Assembly (NCBI GenBank): GCA_964638155.1
Contig: CAZWYI010000004.1
Location: 1 to 64,000 of the forward strand
Source: CAYZTD01 sp964638155
Lineage (GTDB): Archaea > Thermoplasmatota > E2 > DHVEG-1
Length of the DNA stretch: 64,000 nt
Direction of reading: 5' to 3'
Positions 1-8,504 of the stretch are shown here, one piece after another. Under the pieces are notes generated by a model. The model saw nothing but the letters and a program-made list of their open reading frames with translations. It searched no databases and was not told the origin of the DNA. Each line of letters begins with the position of its first letter. Position 1 is the first letter of the stretch. The position numbers were made by a program, and so were the translations under genes.

Positions 1-25
1 ATAAGGAGAATAAAGAGATTTCTAT

Positions 26-52
26 AATAGGGGTTTTTCAAAGTCCTCTATT
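26..52. terminator. Possible stem-loop near left edge
   Basis: Bases 26-33 can pair with 45-52 (8 pairs, one G-T) around an 11-base loop. It lies about 70 bases past the stop codon of the leftward metallopeptidase gene and could be a 3' end structure. No strong T-run follows on either strand, so this is weak. Confidence 0.25.
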
Positions 53-125
53 AAACAAGTAATCATAAATACTAGTAAACTTTTGTATTTCATAATATTA
101 TACTAATCTTTATATTATTAAAGCT

Positions 126-2117
126 TTACTTGTTTAAATCAAAATTAGTATTTTTAAAAAAACTAAAATCAAGTTTATCCCAGTCATTAAAATCTCCTTG
201 CCCATGCGATCCATCAGAGTAGTCTAGTAAGTAAAATACATATCTATAGTTTAAACAGCTAAAATAATTTTTATATTTAAAACCCTGTTTAGTAAAAAAT
301 TTTACAGCACCAGTGTTATCTATCCCTCCATGGTCATCTATTAGTAGCCCCATTGTGTGGCCTAATTCGTGGATTATACCTCCAATAATTAATCTATCTT
401 TTTTTAGATATCTGTGGTTGTCTTTACTTTCTTTTATTGCCATTCCAATTGTATCAAGATTATCCCATCCAATAAATACAAAACCATTCCAAATTTCTTC
501 TATCTCATCTATAATTACAGCATAATGAAAAATACCTTTTCGCGGATTGTCCATGTTATTATGTAGAAAATAATCCCAATATACATCACAGAAATCAGAA
601 CAGGAGTCTATGTAATTTATTGGTATTTCTTCTCCACCTTCAAGGTCTCCTGTGTCAATATGAAGGCATATATCATGTTCTTTGAATATTTCTTTTGCTT
701 TTTCTATGTATTCATTTGAGAGTTTGTTATTTTTTGAATAATCTATTTCAATAAATATATCTTTATAGTAAGGATTTGAGCCGTATTTATCAGTATAGCA
801 TTCCTCAAAATTGTTTAAACCATCATTATCTGGATCAAGATTAAGATGATCATCCTTTTTATTTGGGTCATAACCCCATTTTTCTTCCCAATAATCTGGA
901 ATACCATCTTCATCAGTATCTCTTTCTGAAAATTTGATATACTGGAATATTTCCCTATTTATAGTTTTCTTTTTAATTTTCTCTTCAACTTTCCATTCGC
1001 ATCCAATCGAAGATATCTTTTCTTTTTTATATGGGAAAAACTTTATTTTTAATGGTCTGAAAGATATCTTTTCGCCTTTAGCTATTTCTAGATATGATGG
1101 CCCCTTCTTTGAATCCCAATAATTATTTTGTGCAACACAATTTGATTTTTTATCTATTTCTAAAGCATATAACTTACTATTGATAAAATTGTTATTTTCT
1201 ATGTTGCAACTGCTTTCTTCTAAGTATATAGCAGTTCTATATGAGTCAATAATTTCACAATTGTTAATTTTTGTTTCTTTTACATTTTCTAGTCTGATTG
1301 TGTTATACATGTTATTTTCAAAATTTGAGTTATTTATTTTTGAATCAGAATTTTTTAGTTTTATGCCTACGCCATTATGATTAATATTGCAGTTATCAAT
1401 TTTGAGTTTGTTAGAATTAAAAAACCAAATACCTCCACCGTCTTGGTTGTTATCACAAATTGCTGACAATTTTATTTCTGTATCACTGCATTTTCTCCCG
1501 TATATTCCAATTCCGTTATTGTGAACATAGCAATTTATTATTTTTTCTTTTTCTGTTTCTTTTAGTGATATGCCGAATGCATTATCTCTAAATTGAGAAC
1601 TATAGATTCTATTTAATTCTGATTTGTATGAATATATTCCTTCTGCATTTTTATAAAAAAAACATCCATAAATTAAATTATCATTTGCTCGGTCTAAATA
1701 AATACCCTTTTTTGTTCTATAAATTTCACAGTTTATAATTTCATTATAATTTCCTTTGATTTTTATTCCAGAATTCTCTTTATATCCTCCAGAGTTTCTT
1801 ACTGTTAAATTTACCAGTTTAACTCCATTAGCTTTTATAAGTATAACGTTTTTTGCACCATCTCCATCAATAACGGTCTTCTTTTCTTTACCGATTATTG
1901 TCATGGGTTTATCTATTGTTATGTTTTCATGATATACTTTACTTGAAAGATATATTGTGTCTTTTGACGATGCTTTATTTATCATTTCTTGAATGCTTAA
2001 CTCATATTTTTCTTTAAAAAATTCTTTTTGTTGTTTAATACATCCGCTAAAGTTTATTACAAACAAAATAAGAATTGTAAAAATAATTGCTATTTTTAGT
2101 ATTAATTTCTTTTTCAT
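126..2117 (-). CDS. Secreted lipoprotein, beta-helix plus metzincin-like metallopeptidase
   Basis: A 663-residue exported protein. Residues 1-26 are a lipoprotein-type signal ending in a lipobox (NFSGC), so it is probably lipid-anchored outside the cell. Residues about 40-340 are short repeats of the right-handed parallel beta-helix type (NosD/pectate-lyase-like). Next come Asp-rich calcium-binding segments (DTDEDGIPDYW, LDPDNDGLNN), then a zinc peptidase domain with HELGH at 583-587. The C-terminal domain (DYSDGSHGQGDFNDW) matches those of the genes at 6575-8488 and 52173-53786, so the three are paralogs; only this one has a beta-helix. The Met-turn is SCLNY here and SxMNY in the other two, so the conserved Met is replaced by Leu. 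Catalysis is inferred from HExxH. Confidence 0.8.
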   Translation of the reverse strand: MKKKLILKIAIIFTILILFVINFSGCIKQQKEFFKEKYELSIQEMINKASSKDTIYLSSKVYHENITIDKPMTIIGKEKKTVIDGDGAKNVILIKANGVKLVNLTVRNSGGYKENSGIKIKGNYNEIINCEIYRTKKGIYLDRANDNLIYGCFFYKNAEGIYSYKSELNRIYSSQFRDNAFGISLKETEKEKIINCYVHNNGIGIYGRKCSDTEIKLSAICDNNQDGGGIWFFNSNKLKIDNCNINHNGVGIKLKNSDSKINNSNFENNMYNTIRLENVKETKINNCEIIDSYRTAIYLEESSCNIENNNFINSKLYALEIDKKSNCVAQNNYWDSKKGPSYLEIAKGEKISFRPLKIKFFPYKKEKISSIGCEWKVEEKIKKKTINREIFQYIKFSERDTDEDGIPDYWEEKWGYDPNKKDDHLNLDPDNDGLNNFEECYTDKYGSNPYYKDIFIEIDYSKNNKLSNEYIEKAKEIFKEHDICLHIDTGDLEGGEEIPINYIDSCSDFCDVYWDYFLHNNMDNPRKGIFHYAVIIDEIEEIWNGFVFIGWDNLDTIGMAIKESKDNHRYLKKDRLIIGGIIHELGHTMGLLIDDHGGIDNTGAVKFFTKQGFKYKNYFSCLNYRYVFYLLDYSDGSHGQGDFNDWDKLDFSFFKNTNFDLNK

Positions 2118-2122
2118 ATTAT

Positions 2123-2233
2123 CTATTTTTCATTTTTCCTTTTTCTCACAGCCCTATATATAAAATAAGCAAGCCCGCCATATATCACAATTGAACCAAA
2201 GATCAACATGATTATTGCAGATGTAGGTAACAT
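2123..2233 (-). CDS. MetS-like small subunit of NSS transporter
   Basis: A 36-codon gene with one membrane span (SAIIMLIFGSIVIYGGLAYF) followed by a basic tail (YRAVRKRKNEK). It starts one base after the stop codon of the NSS transporter and has a strong GGAGG site about 9 bases before its ATG. Tiny one-span proteins directly behind NSS transporters are known as MetS-type subunits, needed with MetP for methionine/alanine uptake in Corynebacterium. Size, topology and position all fit; the substrate is not known. Confidence 0.75.
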   Translation of the reverse strand: MLPTSAIIMLIFGSIVIYGGLAYFIYRAVRKRKNEK

Positions 2234-2234
2234 T

Positions 2235-3668
2235 TTAGTCTGCCTCCTTATTTTTTATTCTAGTAAGAATAATTGAAAATAAAAACAATAATATTACAGG
2301 GATTAATCCAAATATTATCAATATCTGCCAGGGATAGTTCATATATGGTTTTGTAATGCTATCTATTACTGAAAGGATTAGTATTATTCCAAGTACAATT
2401 GGTATAACAAATTTTATTAAAATTTCCCACCATCTTCCAATTTTTATGTCAGATGTTTTATTAGCATGCTCTCTTAATTTTCCAAGTGTAAAATACCATC
2501 CAAATACTATGCACTCAACTAATCCTATTATTACTAGGCCAAAGTTTGCTATAAAATGATCAAATATATCAAGAAGATGCAGACCATTTCCCGCGCTAAA
2601 TAGAAGGCTTAACATAAACCCTGTTATACAGATTATTCCGACTGCTTTTGTTTTTGTTATCCTCCATTTATTGTTTATGCTTTCTGATATCGGCTCTATC
2701 ATGCTAAACGCTGAATCTATTCCAAAAGTTAGTAGTGCTATGAAAAAAATTGCACCAAAAAAGGCTGCAGCAAATGGGAGTAATGTTATTGCTGTTGGAT
2801 AGGTTACAAAAGTAAGATTCGGACCAGCAATTTGTTCACCTAATGCATGTATTCCAATTCCTTTTTGTGCTGCTAAATATCCTACTACACTAAAAACTGT
2901 AAAACCCGCTAGAAAACTAGTTCCTGCATCAGCTAATGATATTATGAAAGCATTGTTGTTTATATCTGATTTTCTTTTTAGAAAGCTTGCATATGTTATC
3001 ATTATACCTTGTGCGACACCTATTGAAAAAAAGATTTGTGCATATGCTGCAAGCCAAACGTTTACATTTGTAAGGCTTGAAAAATTAGGCGTCAAGTAAT
3101 ATGAAAGACCGTCCATTGCTCCAGGGAGTGTTATTCCTCTGATGGTTAGGATTATTAACAAAATTGTTGGAATTGGTACTGTTAATGCTACTACTTTCCC
3201 TATCCTTTTAACTCCTTTGTAAAGTATTATAAATACTGTTAGCCATAATGCAATTAATCCTATCAATACTGGTATACTAATTGTTCCAAATATTGCAGGG
3301 TTTCCTGTATCTCCTAGAAAATTTTTAAAAAATTGATCTGCAGTAAGCCCCCATCTCAAGTCGATTGCATATACCATATAGGAAAAACACCAGGACATAA
3401 TTACAATATAATAGATTGCTACAAAAAAAGGCATTAAAACACTTAACCAGCCTGCCCATTCCCATTTTTTTGAAACCTTACTGAATGCTTCTGGTGGGGC
3501 ACCCCGTGCCCAGTGGCCTACACTAAATTCCAGTATCATTAAAGGAATTCCAGCTGTAAAAAGTGCTACTAAATAAGGTATTAGAAATGCTCCACCACCA
3601 TTTTCATAGCATACATATGGAAAGCGCCATACATTTCCCAGGCCCACGGCTGATCCTACTGCAGCCAT
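2235..3668 (-). CDS. Sodium:neurotransmitter symporter (NSS) family amino acid transporter
   Basis: A multi-span membrane protein of the NSS/SNF family (LeuT fold) that imports amino acids or related compounds with sodium. The N-terminal motif GSAVGLGNVWRFPYVCYENGGGAF is the family's unwound TM1 substrate and sodium site (given here as seen, residues 5-28). About 11-12 hydrophobic spans follow. The listed ATG begins inside TM1. Upstream in-frame codons (3669-3710) read KKDLWDSRYVFI, a normal family N terminus, yet no ATG, GTG or TTG is present there; an ATA codon at 3708-3710 sits just after a GAGGGAT site. The true start is probably there. It forms an operon with the MetS-like gene and is divergent from the ACT-domain gene across palindromic sites. 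Confidence 0.9.
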   Translation of the reverse strand: MAAVGSAVGLGNVWRFPYVCYENGGGAFLIPYLVALFTAGIPLMILEFSVGHWARGAPPEAFSKVSKKWEWAGWLSVLMPFFVAIYYIVIMSWCFSYMVYAIDLRWGLTADQFFKNFLGDTGNPAIFGTISIPVLIGLIALWLTVFIILYKGVKRIGKVVALTVPIPTILLIILTIRGITLPGAMDGLSYYLTPNFSSLTNVNVWLAAYAQIFFSIGVAQGIMITYASFLKRKSDINNNAFIISLADAGTSFLAGFTVFSVVGYLAAQKGIGIHALGEQIAGPNLTFVTYPTAITLLPFAAAFFGAIFFIALLTFGIDSAFSMIEPISESINNKWRITKTKAVGIICITGFMLSLLFSAGNGLHLLDIFDHFIANFGLVIIGLVECIVFGWYFTLGKLREHANKTSDIKIGRWWEILIKFVIPIVLGIILILSVIDSITKPYMNYPWQILIIFGLIPVILLFLFSIILTRIKNKEAD

Positions 3669-3803
3669 TATGAAAACGTATCTTGAATCCCATAAGTCTT
3701 TTTTTACTATATTTATCCCTCTTTTTACAAAATATAATTATATACATTCTTTATAAATATATTCATATAATTTTAAAAAAGGTAATGGTATTAAACTATA
3801 TAA

Positions 3804-3880
3804 TGTTATGAATATAACAATCTGTTATTATCATAACAAAATCTTTAAAATATATTATATGATAACAAAAATTGTGTTAT
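3804..3880. promoter_or_regulatory. Cluster of three palindromic operator-like sites
   Basis: Two sites have the form TGTTAT-N4-ATAACA (3804-3819 and 3823-3838), 19 bases apart. A third has the arms reversed, ATAACA-N7-TGTTAT (3862-3880). They lie between divergent genes for the NSS transporter and the ACT-domain protein. An AT-rich TATA-like stretch for the rightward gene (about 3848-3858) sits between sites 2 and 3, so site 3 would cover the start of transcription. This fits repression or autoregulation; the binding protein is inferred. Confidence 0.65.
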
Positions 3881-3906
3881 ACACAAATTCGGGGAAGGAA
3901 TAAAAG

Positions 3907-4593
3907 ATGGTTACTATTAGTAATGTTGTAAAAGACGTTTTAAAACGTCAGGTTTTAGTTCAAGAAGCAATAAACCATGATATAGTATCTTTTAATAAAC
4001 TTGCAAAAAATTTAAAACCAGAAATTGAAGAAAAATTGGGAAAACCTGTAAAACACTCAGCCATTGTAATGGCTCTTAGAAGAAACGCTGACAAGGTTAC
4101 AAAAACAAAAGATCAACCCTCTTTTAGTTATTCTATTGAAACAATAAAAACAGATATAACCTATATTGTTTTTGAAGAATCTTCAACACTTTTAACTCAT
4201 TTAGAAAAATTATATCACATAATAGATTTCAAAAAAGGCGGAATACTAAATATTATACAGGGAAATTATGAAATAGCAATAATTACAAACAGCAAATACA
4301 AAGAAAAAGTGCTAGATATCCTATATAAAGAAGAAGTCCTTGAAACAGTAGATGATCTGGTATCAATTTCATTAACTTATTCAAAAAACTTCTTGTTTCA
4401 ACCAGGAATATTATATGACATATCAAGATTTTTAGCATGGGAAAACATAAACGCAATAGATATAGTACTAACAAAAACAGAACTAAGCCTAATTATTGGT
4501 AAAAAAGATCTGATGAGATGCTACAAACAACTTGGAAAATTTGCAGAAAACAAAGAAAATAGCAATCATAAAGTAGAAGAAGCAATGAAATAA
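3907..4593 (+). CDS. ACT-domain protein, probable amino-acid-responsive regulator
   Basis: A 228-residue soluble protein. The first 65 residues (ending IVMALRRNADKV) look helical and could form a DNA- or partner-binding module. The rest resembles two ACT-like beta-alpha-beta units (about 85-150 and 155-220), a fold that usually binds amino acids. The family is a conserved archaeal one without an experimentally fixed role that I know. It is divergent from the NSS amino acid transporter across three palindromic sites, suggesting that it senses an amino acid and controls itself and the transporter. That role is inference from context. Confidence 0.6.
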   Translation: MVTISNVVKDVLKRQVLVQEAINHDIVSFNKLAKNLKPEIEEKLGKPVKHSAIVMALRRNADKVTKTKDQPSFSYSIETIKTDITYIVFEESSTLLTHLEKLYHIIDFKKGGILNIIQGNYEIAIITNSKYKEKVLDILYKEEVLETVDDLVSISLTYSKNFLFQPGILYDISRFLAWENINAIDIVLTKTELSLIIGKKDLMRCYKQLGKFAENKENSNHKVEEAMK

Positions 4594-4646
4594 AAAAACA
4601 TATTTTCTGTCAAAATATTAATGTAACCTTTAATAATTTCATTTCT

Positions 4647-5552
4647 GTGAAATACGAATTAATAATTGTAAGATACGGAGAAATTTCTCTAAAAAGTAAA
4701 TATACAAGAAAACTTTTTGAAAGAATATTAGTAAAAAATATTAAAAATGCCTTTAAAAAAGAAGAAATAGATAATAATTTTAAAAAAGAGAGAGGAAGAA
4801 TATATATTTATACAAAAGAAATAGAAAAATCCTTAGCTATTTTAAAAAAAATATTTGGAATAGTAAGTTTTAGCCCTGCAAAAAAAACAGATAGTAGTAT
4901 TTCTTCAATATCAAAACTTGCTGTTGATTTCTCAAAAATTTGGTTAAAAAAAGATATGAGTTTTGCAATCAGAGTAAAAAGATCGGGGGAACACAATTAC
5001 ACAAGTCAGGATATAGCAATAAAAGTTGGAGATGAAATTGTAAAAAATTTTAATGCAAGCGTAGATCTTACCAATCCTGATTTTGAACTTTTTATAGAAA
5101 TTCGAAATAAGGATTCTTTTATTTTTTGTGAAAAAATTGATGGTCCAAGCGGGATGCCTTTAGGTTCTCAGGATAATGTCTTATGTATTGTTGATGATAT
5201 TTATTCTATTCTTGCAAGTTTTTATATCTTAAGGAGAGGGTGTAGGGGTTATTTTTACATTATGAATGAATCAATTTTAGAAAAATTGATTTTATTTCAA
5301 AAAAATTGGTACATAGAATATAATAATATTCTAACAAAACAAAATAAAAATTTTTATGATGAGATTAAACAAGTTTCAAATGAAAAAAAATGTAAGGCAG
5401 TTGTCACTAATTTTTTTGATTTAAACAAAAAAAATATATCAAAAATTAAAGAATTTAAAAAAGAAATAAACATTCCTATTCTTCATCCGCTTATTTCGAT
5501 GGATGAAAAAACATTAAAAGAAAAACTTAAGGAAATTGGGTTATATAAATGA
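4647..5552 (+). CDS. ThiI-like THUMP protein with degenerate PP-loop
   Basis: The N-terminal two thirds match ThiI, the tRNA 4-thiouridine synthase: a ferredoxin-like start (LIIVRYGEISLKSKYTRKLF), then a THUMP RNA-binding domain (about 60-165) ending in the typical DGPSGMPLGSQ segment. In active ThiI the next segment is the ATP-binding PP-loop SGGxDS. Here it reads VDDIYS, so the adenylating motif is lost. The protein is about 300 residues, shorter than usual archaeal ThiI. It starts at GTG and overlaps panE by 4 bases. It may bind tRNA without catalysis or act with a partner; I would not assign thiolation activity. Confidence 0.65.
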   Translation: MKYELIIVRYGEISLKSKYTRKLFERILVKNIKNAFKKEEIDNNFKKERGRIYIYTKEIEKSLAILKKIFGIVSFSPAKKTDSSISSISKLAVDFSKIWLKKDMSFAIRVKRSGEHNYTSQDIAIKVGDEIVKNFNASVDLTNPDFELFIEIRNKDSFIFCEKIDGPSGMPLGSQDNVLCIVDDIYSILASFYILRRGCRGYFYIMNESILEKLILFQKNWYIEYNNILTKQNKNFYDEIKQVSNEKKCKAVVTNFFDLNKKNISKIKEFKKEINIPILHPLISMDEKTLKEKLKEIGLYK

Positions 5553-6451
5553 AAATTTTAGTAATGGGTGCAGGCGCGATTGGTTCTTTCTTTGGAGGTC
5601 TTCTTTCTAAAGAAAATAATGTTGTTTTAATTGGTAGGAAACCTCATGTTGATATGATTAATAAAAAAGGACTTAAAATCAAAGGAAAAACAAAATTTAA
5701 TTGCAAACTTCGAGCTTTTTATTCAACAGATAACATTTCAGATGATTTCGATTTAATTCTTTTAACTGTTAAATCATATGACACAGAAAAGGCAGTAAAT
5801 CAGATTAAACATTTTGTTTCTGAAAAAACAATTGTTTTATCTTTACAAAATGGACTTGATAATTTAAAAAAAATAACTAAATATTTCTCTAGAGAAACTG
5901 TTTTTGCAGGTGTAACATCAAACGGCGTTATTTTTGAAAAACCTGGTATTATCAATCACACCGGTGTTGGATACACCTTTTTGGGAAGTGTTTCAGCTAA
6001 AAATAAAGATAAATTAAGAAAAATTGCTAAATTTTTTAACAAATCAGGTATTAAAACATCAATAAGCCCGGATATTACTGAAGATATATGGGTAAAAGGA
6101 ATAATTAACTCTAGTATTAATCCTCTAACTACCTTTTTTAAATGTAAGAATGGCTATTTAATCGAAAATCCCGTTCTTAAAAATCTTGTAAAAAAAATCT
6201 GCTTTGAATCAACAAATATTGCAAAAACACAAACTTTAGAATTAAATTTTGATGATATGATTGACAAAACCTTTTCTGTCATAAAAGATACAAAAGATAA
6301 TTATTCTTCTATGTTACAGAGTTATTTAAGTAAAAAAGCCTTTGAGATTGACTCTATTAATGGTGTTTTGGCTGATATCGGTAAAAAAGAAAATGTTGAT
6401 ACGACCTTGAATGAAATTCTTATTTTTTCTGTCAAGCAAATTTTATGTTGA
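5549..6451 (+). CDS. panE: 2-dehydropantoate 2-reductase
   Basis: Reduces ketopantoate to pantoate with NADPH for coenzyme A synthesis. The 300-residue length is normal. It opens with the nucleotide-binding motif GAGAIG (7-12), carries the LQNG segment (Asn101), and has the expected catalytic Lys183 in WVKGIINSSINPLT. The C-terminal helical domain closes the site. The ATGA overlap with the ThiI-like gene implies translational coupling. Cytoplasmic. Confidence 0.88.
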   Translation: MKILVMGAGAIGSFFGGLLSKENNVVLIGRKPHVDMINKKGLKIKGKTKFNCKLRAFYSTDNISDDFDLILLTVKSYDTEKAVNQIKHFVSEKTIVLSLQNGLDNLKKITKYFSRETVFAGVTSNGVIFEKPGIINHTGVGYTFLGSVSAKNKDKLRKIAKFFNKSGIKTSISPDITEDIWVKGIINSSINPLTTFFKCKNGYLIENPVLKNLVKKICFESTNIAKTQTLELNFDDMIDKTFSVIKDTKDNYSSMLQSYLSKKAFEIDSINGVLADIGKKENVDTTLNEILIFSVKQILC

Positions 6452-6530
6452 TTTTAATAGTATACAAAAAACTTTTATATTAACGATTGTTAACATTGTT
6501 TAATAAGTATAGTATAAAAATATAGCAATA

Positions 6531-6538
6531 TTTATATA
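6531..6538 (+). promoter_or_regulatory. TATA box of metallopeptidase gene
   Basis: TTTATATA lies 37 bases before the chosen ATG. The element TGAGGAATATTGTWCTATAA that precedes the paralog at 52173 is absent; instead there is an inverted repeat TTAAC-GATT-GTTAA just upstream (6480-6493). Confidence 0.6.
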
Positions 6539-6574
6539 CTTAAAAATATAATATTTACCTAAGATGTGATAAGT

Positions 6575-8488
6575 ATGAAGAATATGGGTAATAAAAAAAT
6601 AATATCAATTGTTATTGTAATAATTCTTATAATTGCTGGAGCACTAATATACACTTTTATAGATAGAGAACCAGAAAAAAAGATAGAAGAACTTAAAGAA
6701 GAAAAAATCTACGATGATAGAATTAGTCCATTTTTAAGCCAAGGTTTGACTGTAGAAGTTTTAAGAATAAGAAACAGAGGCCTTATGGAAAAAATGCTCT
6801 CTTTTGGAAATGATTGGAAAAATCCGCCTGAGTATTACTGGGTAAGCGATGTAGACGGTGAAATTGGAGATACAAGTGCTATAGAAGCAGCAGGAGGAGT
6901 AGAAGGATCAGGTACATTCAATGAATGGGATACAATGCTTAAAGAATGCAGGGTAAACTACAAAATAAATAATGAGAATCAAGAAACTTCTGATGTTAAA
7001 CTAACTATAATGGAGATACAAAAATTAGGTTTACTAGGGAGAAGAGAAGCACGTGTTGAAAAAGAATTAATAAGCTTAACTTACGATTATAGAACCGGCC
7101 ATTGGACCGGCGATGATTATCTAGGAGATGAAGATGGATACGGACATTACTTAGGTGAAGAATACGAGATATGGTTTAATTTATATCAATCTGATTATGA
7201 TCGCGATGGAATACCTTTCTGGACAGAAGTAAATATTTATGGTTTCGATCCAACTATTGATGATTCAAAACTCGACCCAGATAATGATGGAATTCCATCA
7301 AGCTGGGAACATAAATGGGGGTACGATCCTACATCTTATAACGCACATAATAAATTAGACCCAGATGTTGACGGTATTTCAAACACTGAAGAATATATGC
7401 TTGAAGATTATTTTTCAGATCCTTATCATCCTGATATGTATATCGAGTATGATGGTATGAAAAAAGGAGGATTTTTTGATTGGGATCATATCTTTTATGA
7501 GGAAGCTCAACAGATGGTGATAGAAAGGTTAGCACAACATGGAATTAGTGTTTACATTGATGATGGATGGCCTGATGGCCCAGTTAATGGTGGCGGCGAG
7601 ATGCTTGACTTTGTTGAAACTCTTGATGAAGTAGTAGGAGGCCATATGGCTAGATGGTATAAACATAACTTTGCTGATGAAAGAAAAGGGGCTTTTAGAT
7701 ATCTTATAGTTGCAAATAATGCAGGTTTTATTACTCCTTCAGAGTACAATGGATACGACCATATTGTTATAGATACAAGTAAATACAAAACATATGTCAA
7801 AAGATTTGCATTTACTCCAAAGCGCCAGAGAGTTGTTCTTGCAAAAGGAGTTCTTCATGAGTTAGGTCATTCACTTGGTTTAGAACCATGGACATTTTAT
7901 GGAATAGACAACATGCCAAACGGAAATCTTAGATGGCCGGAAACATTAACTGACGAAGAATGGGCCGAATATAACAAACAATATGTTAGTATTATGAATT
8001 ATAACTATATCTTTGATATTTTCAAATATAGAAACCTATTTGATTTTTCTCATGGTGAAAACGGTGAGCCATATGACTTTGATGACTGGGGGCATATATA
8101 TGTTCCAGCGTTCCAAAGAGACTCTGAAGCATATGAAGAACCCACTCTCGATACATTTGAGGATTTCATAAGAGTTGACAAAGAACCTGAGCCAGTCTAT
8201 TATACTTGGGAATACGATGAAAATATCACAGAACAATTCAAGCAAAAAGTTTCGTCATATGGACAGGGTATAGATAATGCAGAATATGATTACAGGATAT
8301 ATTTAAATACAGATGAAAATAATGGCGAAATCAGAGTATATGCAAAGCCTCTTGTTAAACCAGTTACAACACGTTGGTCTTTAATTATTGAAGGAAAATT
8401 AAATACTGAAACAGAAGAAGACACTCTAGAAATCTATTCCTATGGGGATCAAGTTGAAGAAGTAAAAACAATTTTACAAAATATTTAA
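6575..8488 (+). CDS. Membrane-anchored or secreted metzincin-like metallopeptidase
   Basis: A 637-residue protein with an N-terminal hydrophobic segment (IISIVIVIILIIAGALIYTF) acting as signal or anchor. Calcium-binding Asp-rich repeats (YDRDGIPFW, LDPDNDGIPSSW, LDPDVDGISN) precede the peptidase domain. HELGHSLGL begins at residue 428, a downstream Asp (GIDN) is a likely third ligand, and SIMNY gives the Met-turn. The ending FDFSHGENGEPYDFDDW is shared with its paralogs. About 130 extra C-terminal residues are unique to this copy. I chose ATG 6575 because TGTGAT precedes it at the normal distance; GTG 6566 would be the alternative. No hydrophobic C-terminal tail. Confidence 0.8.
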   Translation: MKNMGNKKIISIVIVIILIIAGALIYTFIDREPEKKIEELKEEKIYDDRISPFLSQGLTVEVLRIRNRGLMEKMLSFGNDWKNPPEYYWVSDVDGEIGDTSAIEAAGGVEGSGTFNEWDTMLKECRVNYKINNENQETSDVKLTIMEIQKLGLLGRREARVEKELISLTYDYRTGHWTGDDYLGDEDGYGHYLGEEYEIWFNLYQSDYDRDGIPFWTEVNIYGFDPTIDDSKLDPDNDGIPSSWEHKWGYDPTSYNAHNKLDPDVDGISNTEEYMLEDYFSDPYHPDMYIEYDGMKKGGFFDWDHIFYEEAQQMVIERLAQHGISVYIDDGWPDGPVNGGGEMLDFVETLDEVVGGHMARWYKHNFADERKGAFRYLIVANNAGFITPSEYNGYDHIVIDTSKYKTYVKRFAFTPKRQRVVLAKGVLHELGHSLGLEPWTFYGIDNMPNGNLRWPETLTDEEWAEYNKQYVSIMNYNYIFDIFKYRNLFDFSHGENGEPYDFDDWGHIYVPAFQRDSEAYEEPTLDTFEDFIRVDKEPEPVYYTWEYDENITEQFKQKVSSYGQGIDNAEYDYRIYLNTDENNGEIRVYAKPLVKPVTTRWSLIIEGKLNTETEEDTLEIYSYGDQVEEVKTILQNI

Positions 8489-8504
8489 AAATATTTTTTT
8501 ATTT

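Noticed and set aside
3708..3710. Confident annotation of an ATA start for the NSS transporter
   Set aside because: Homology supports the extension, but a sequence error or mutated ATG cannot be excluded, so the ATG start is kept in the feature.
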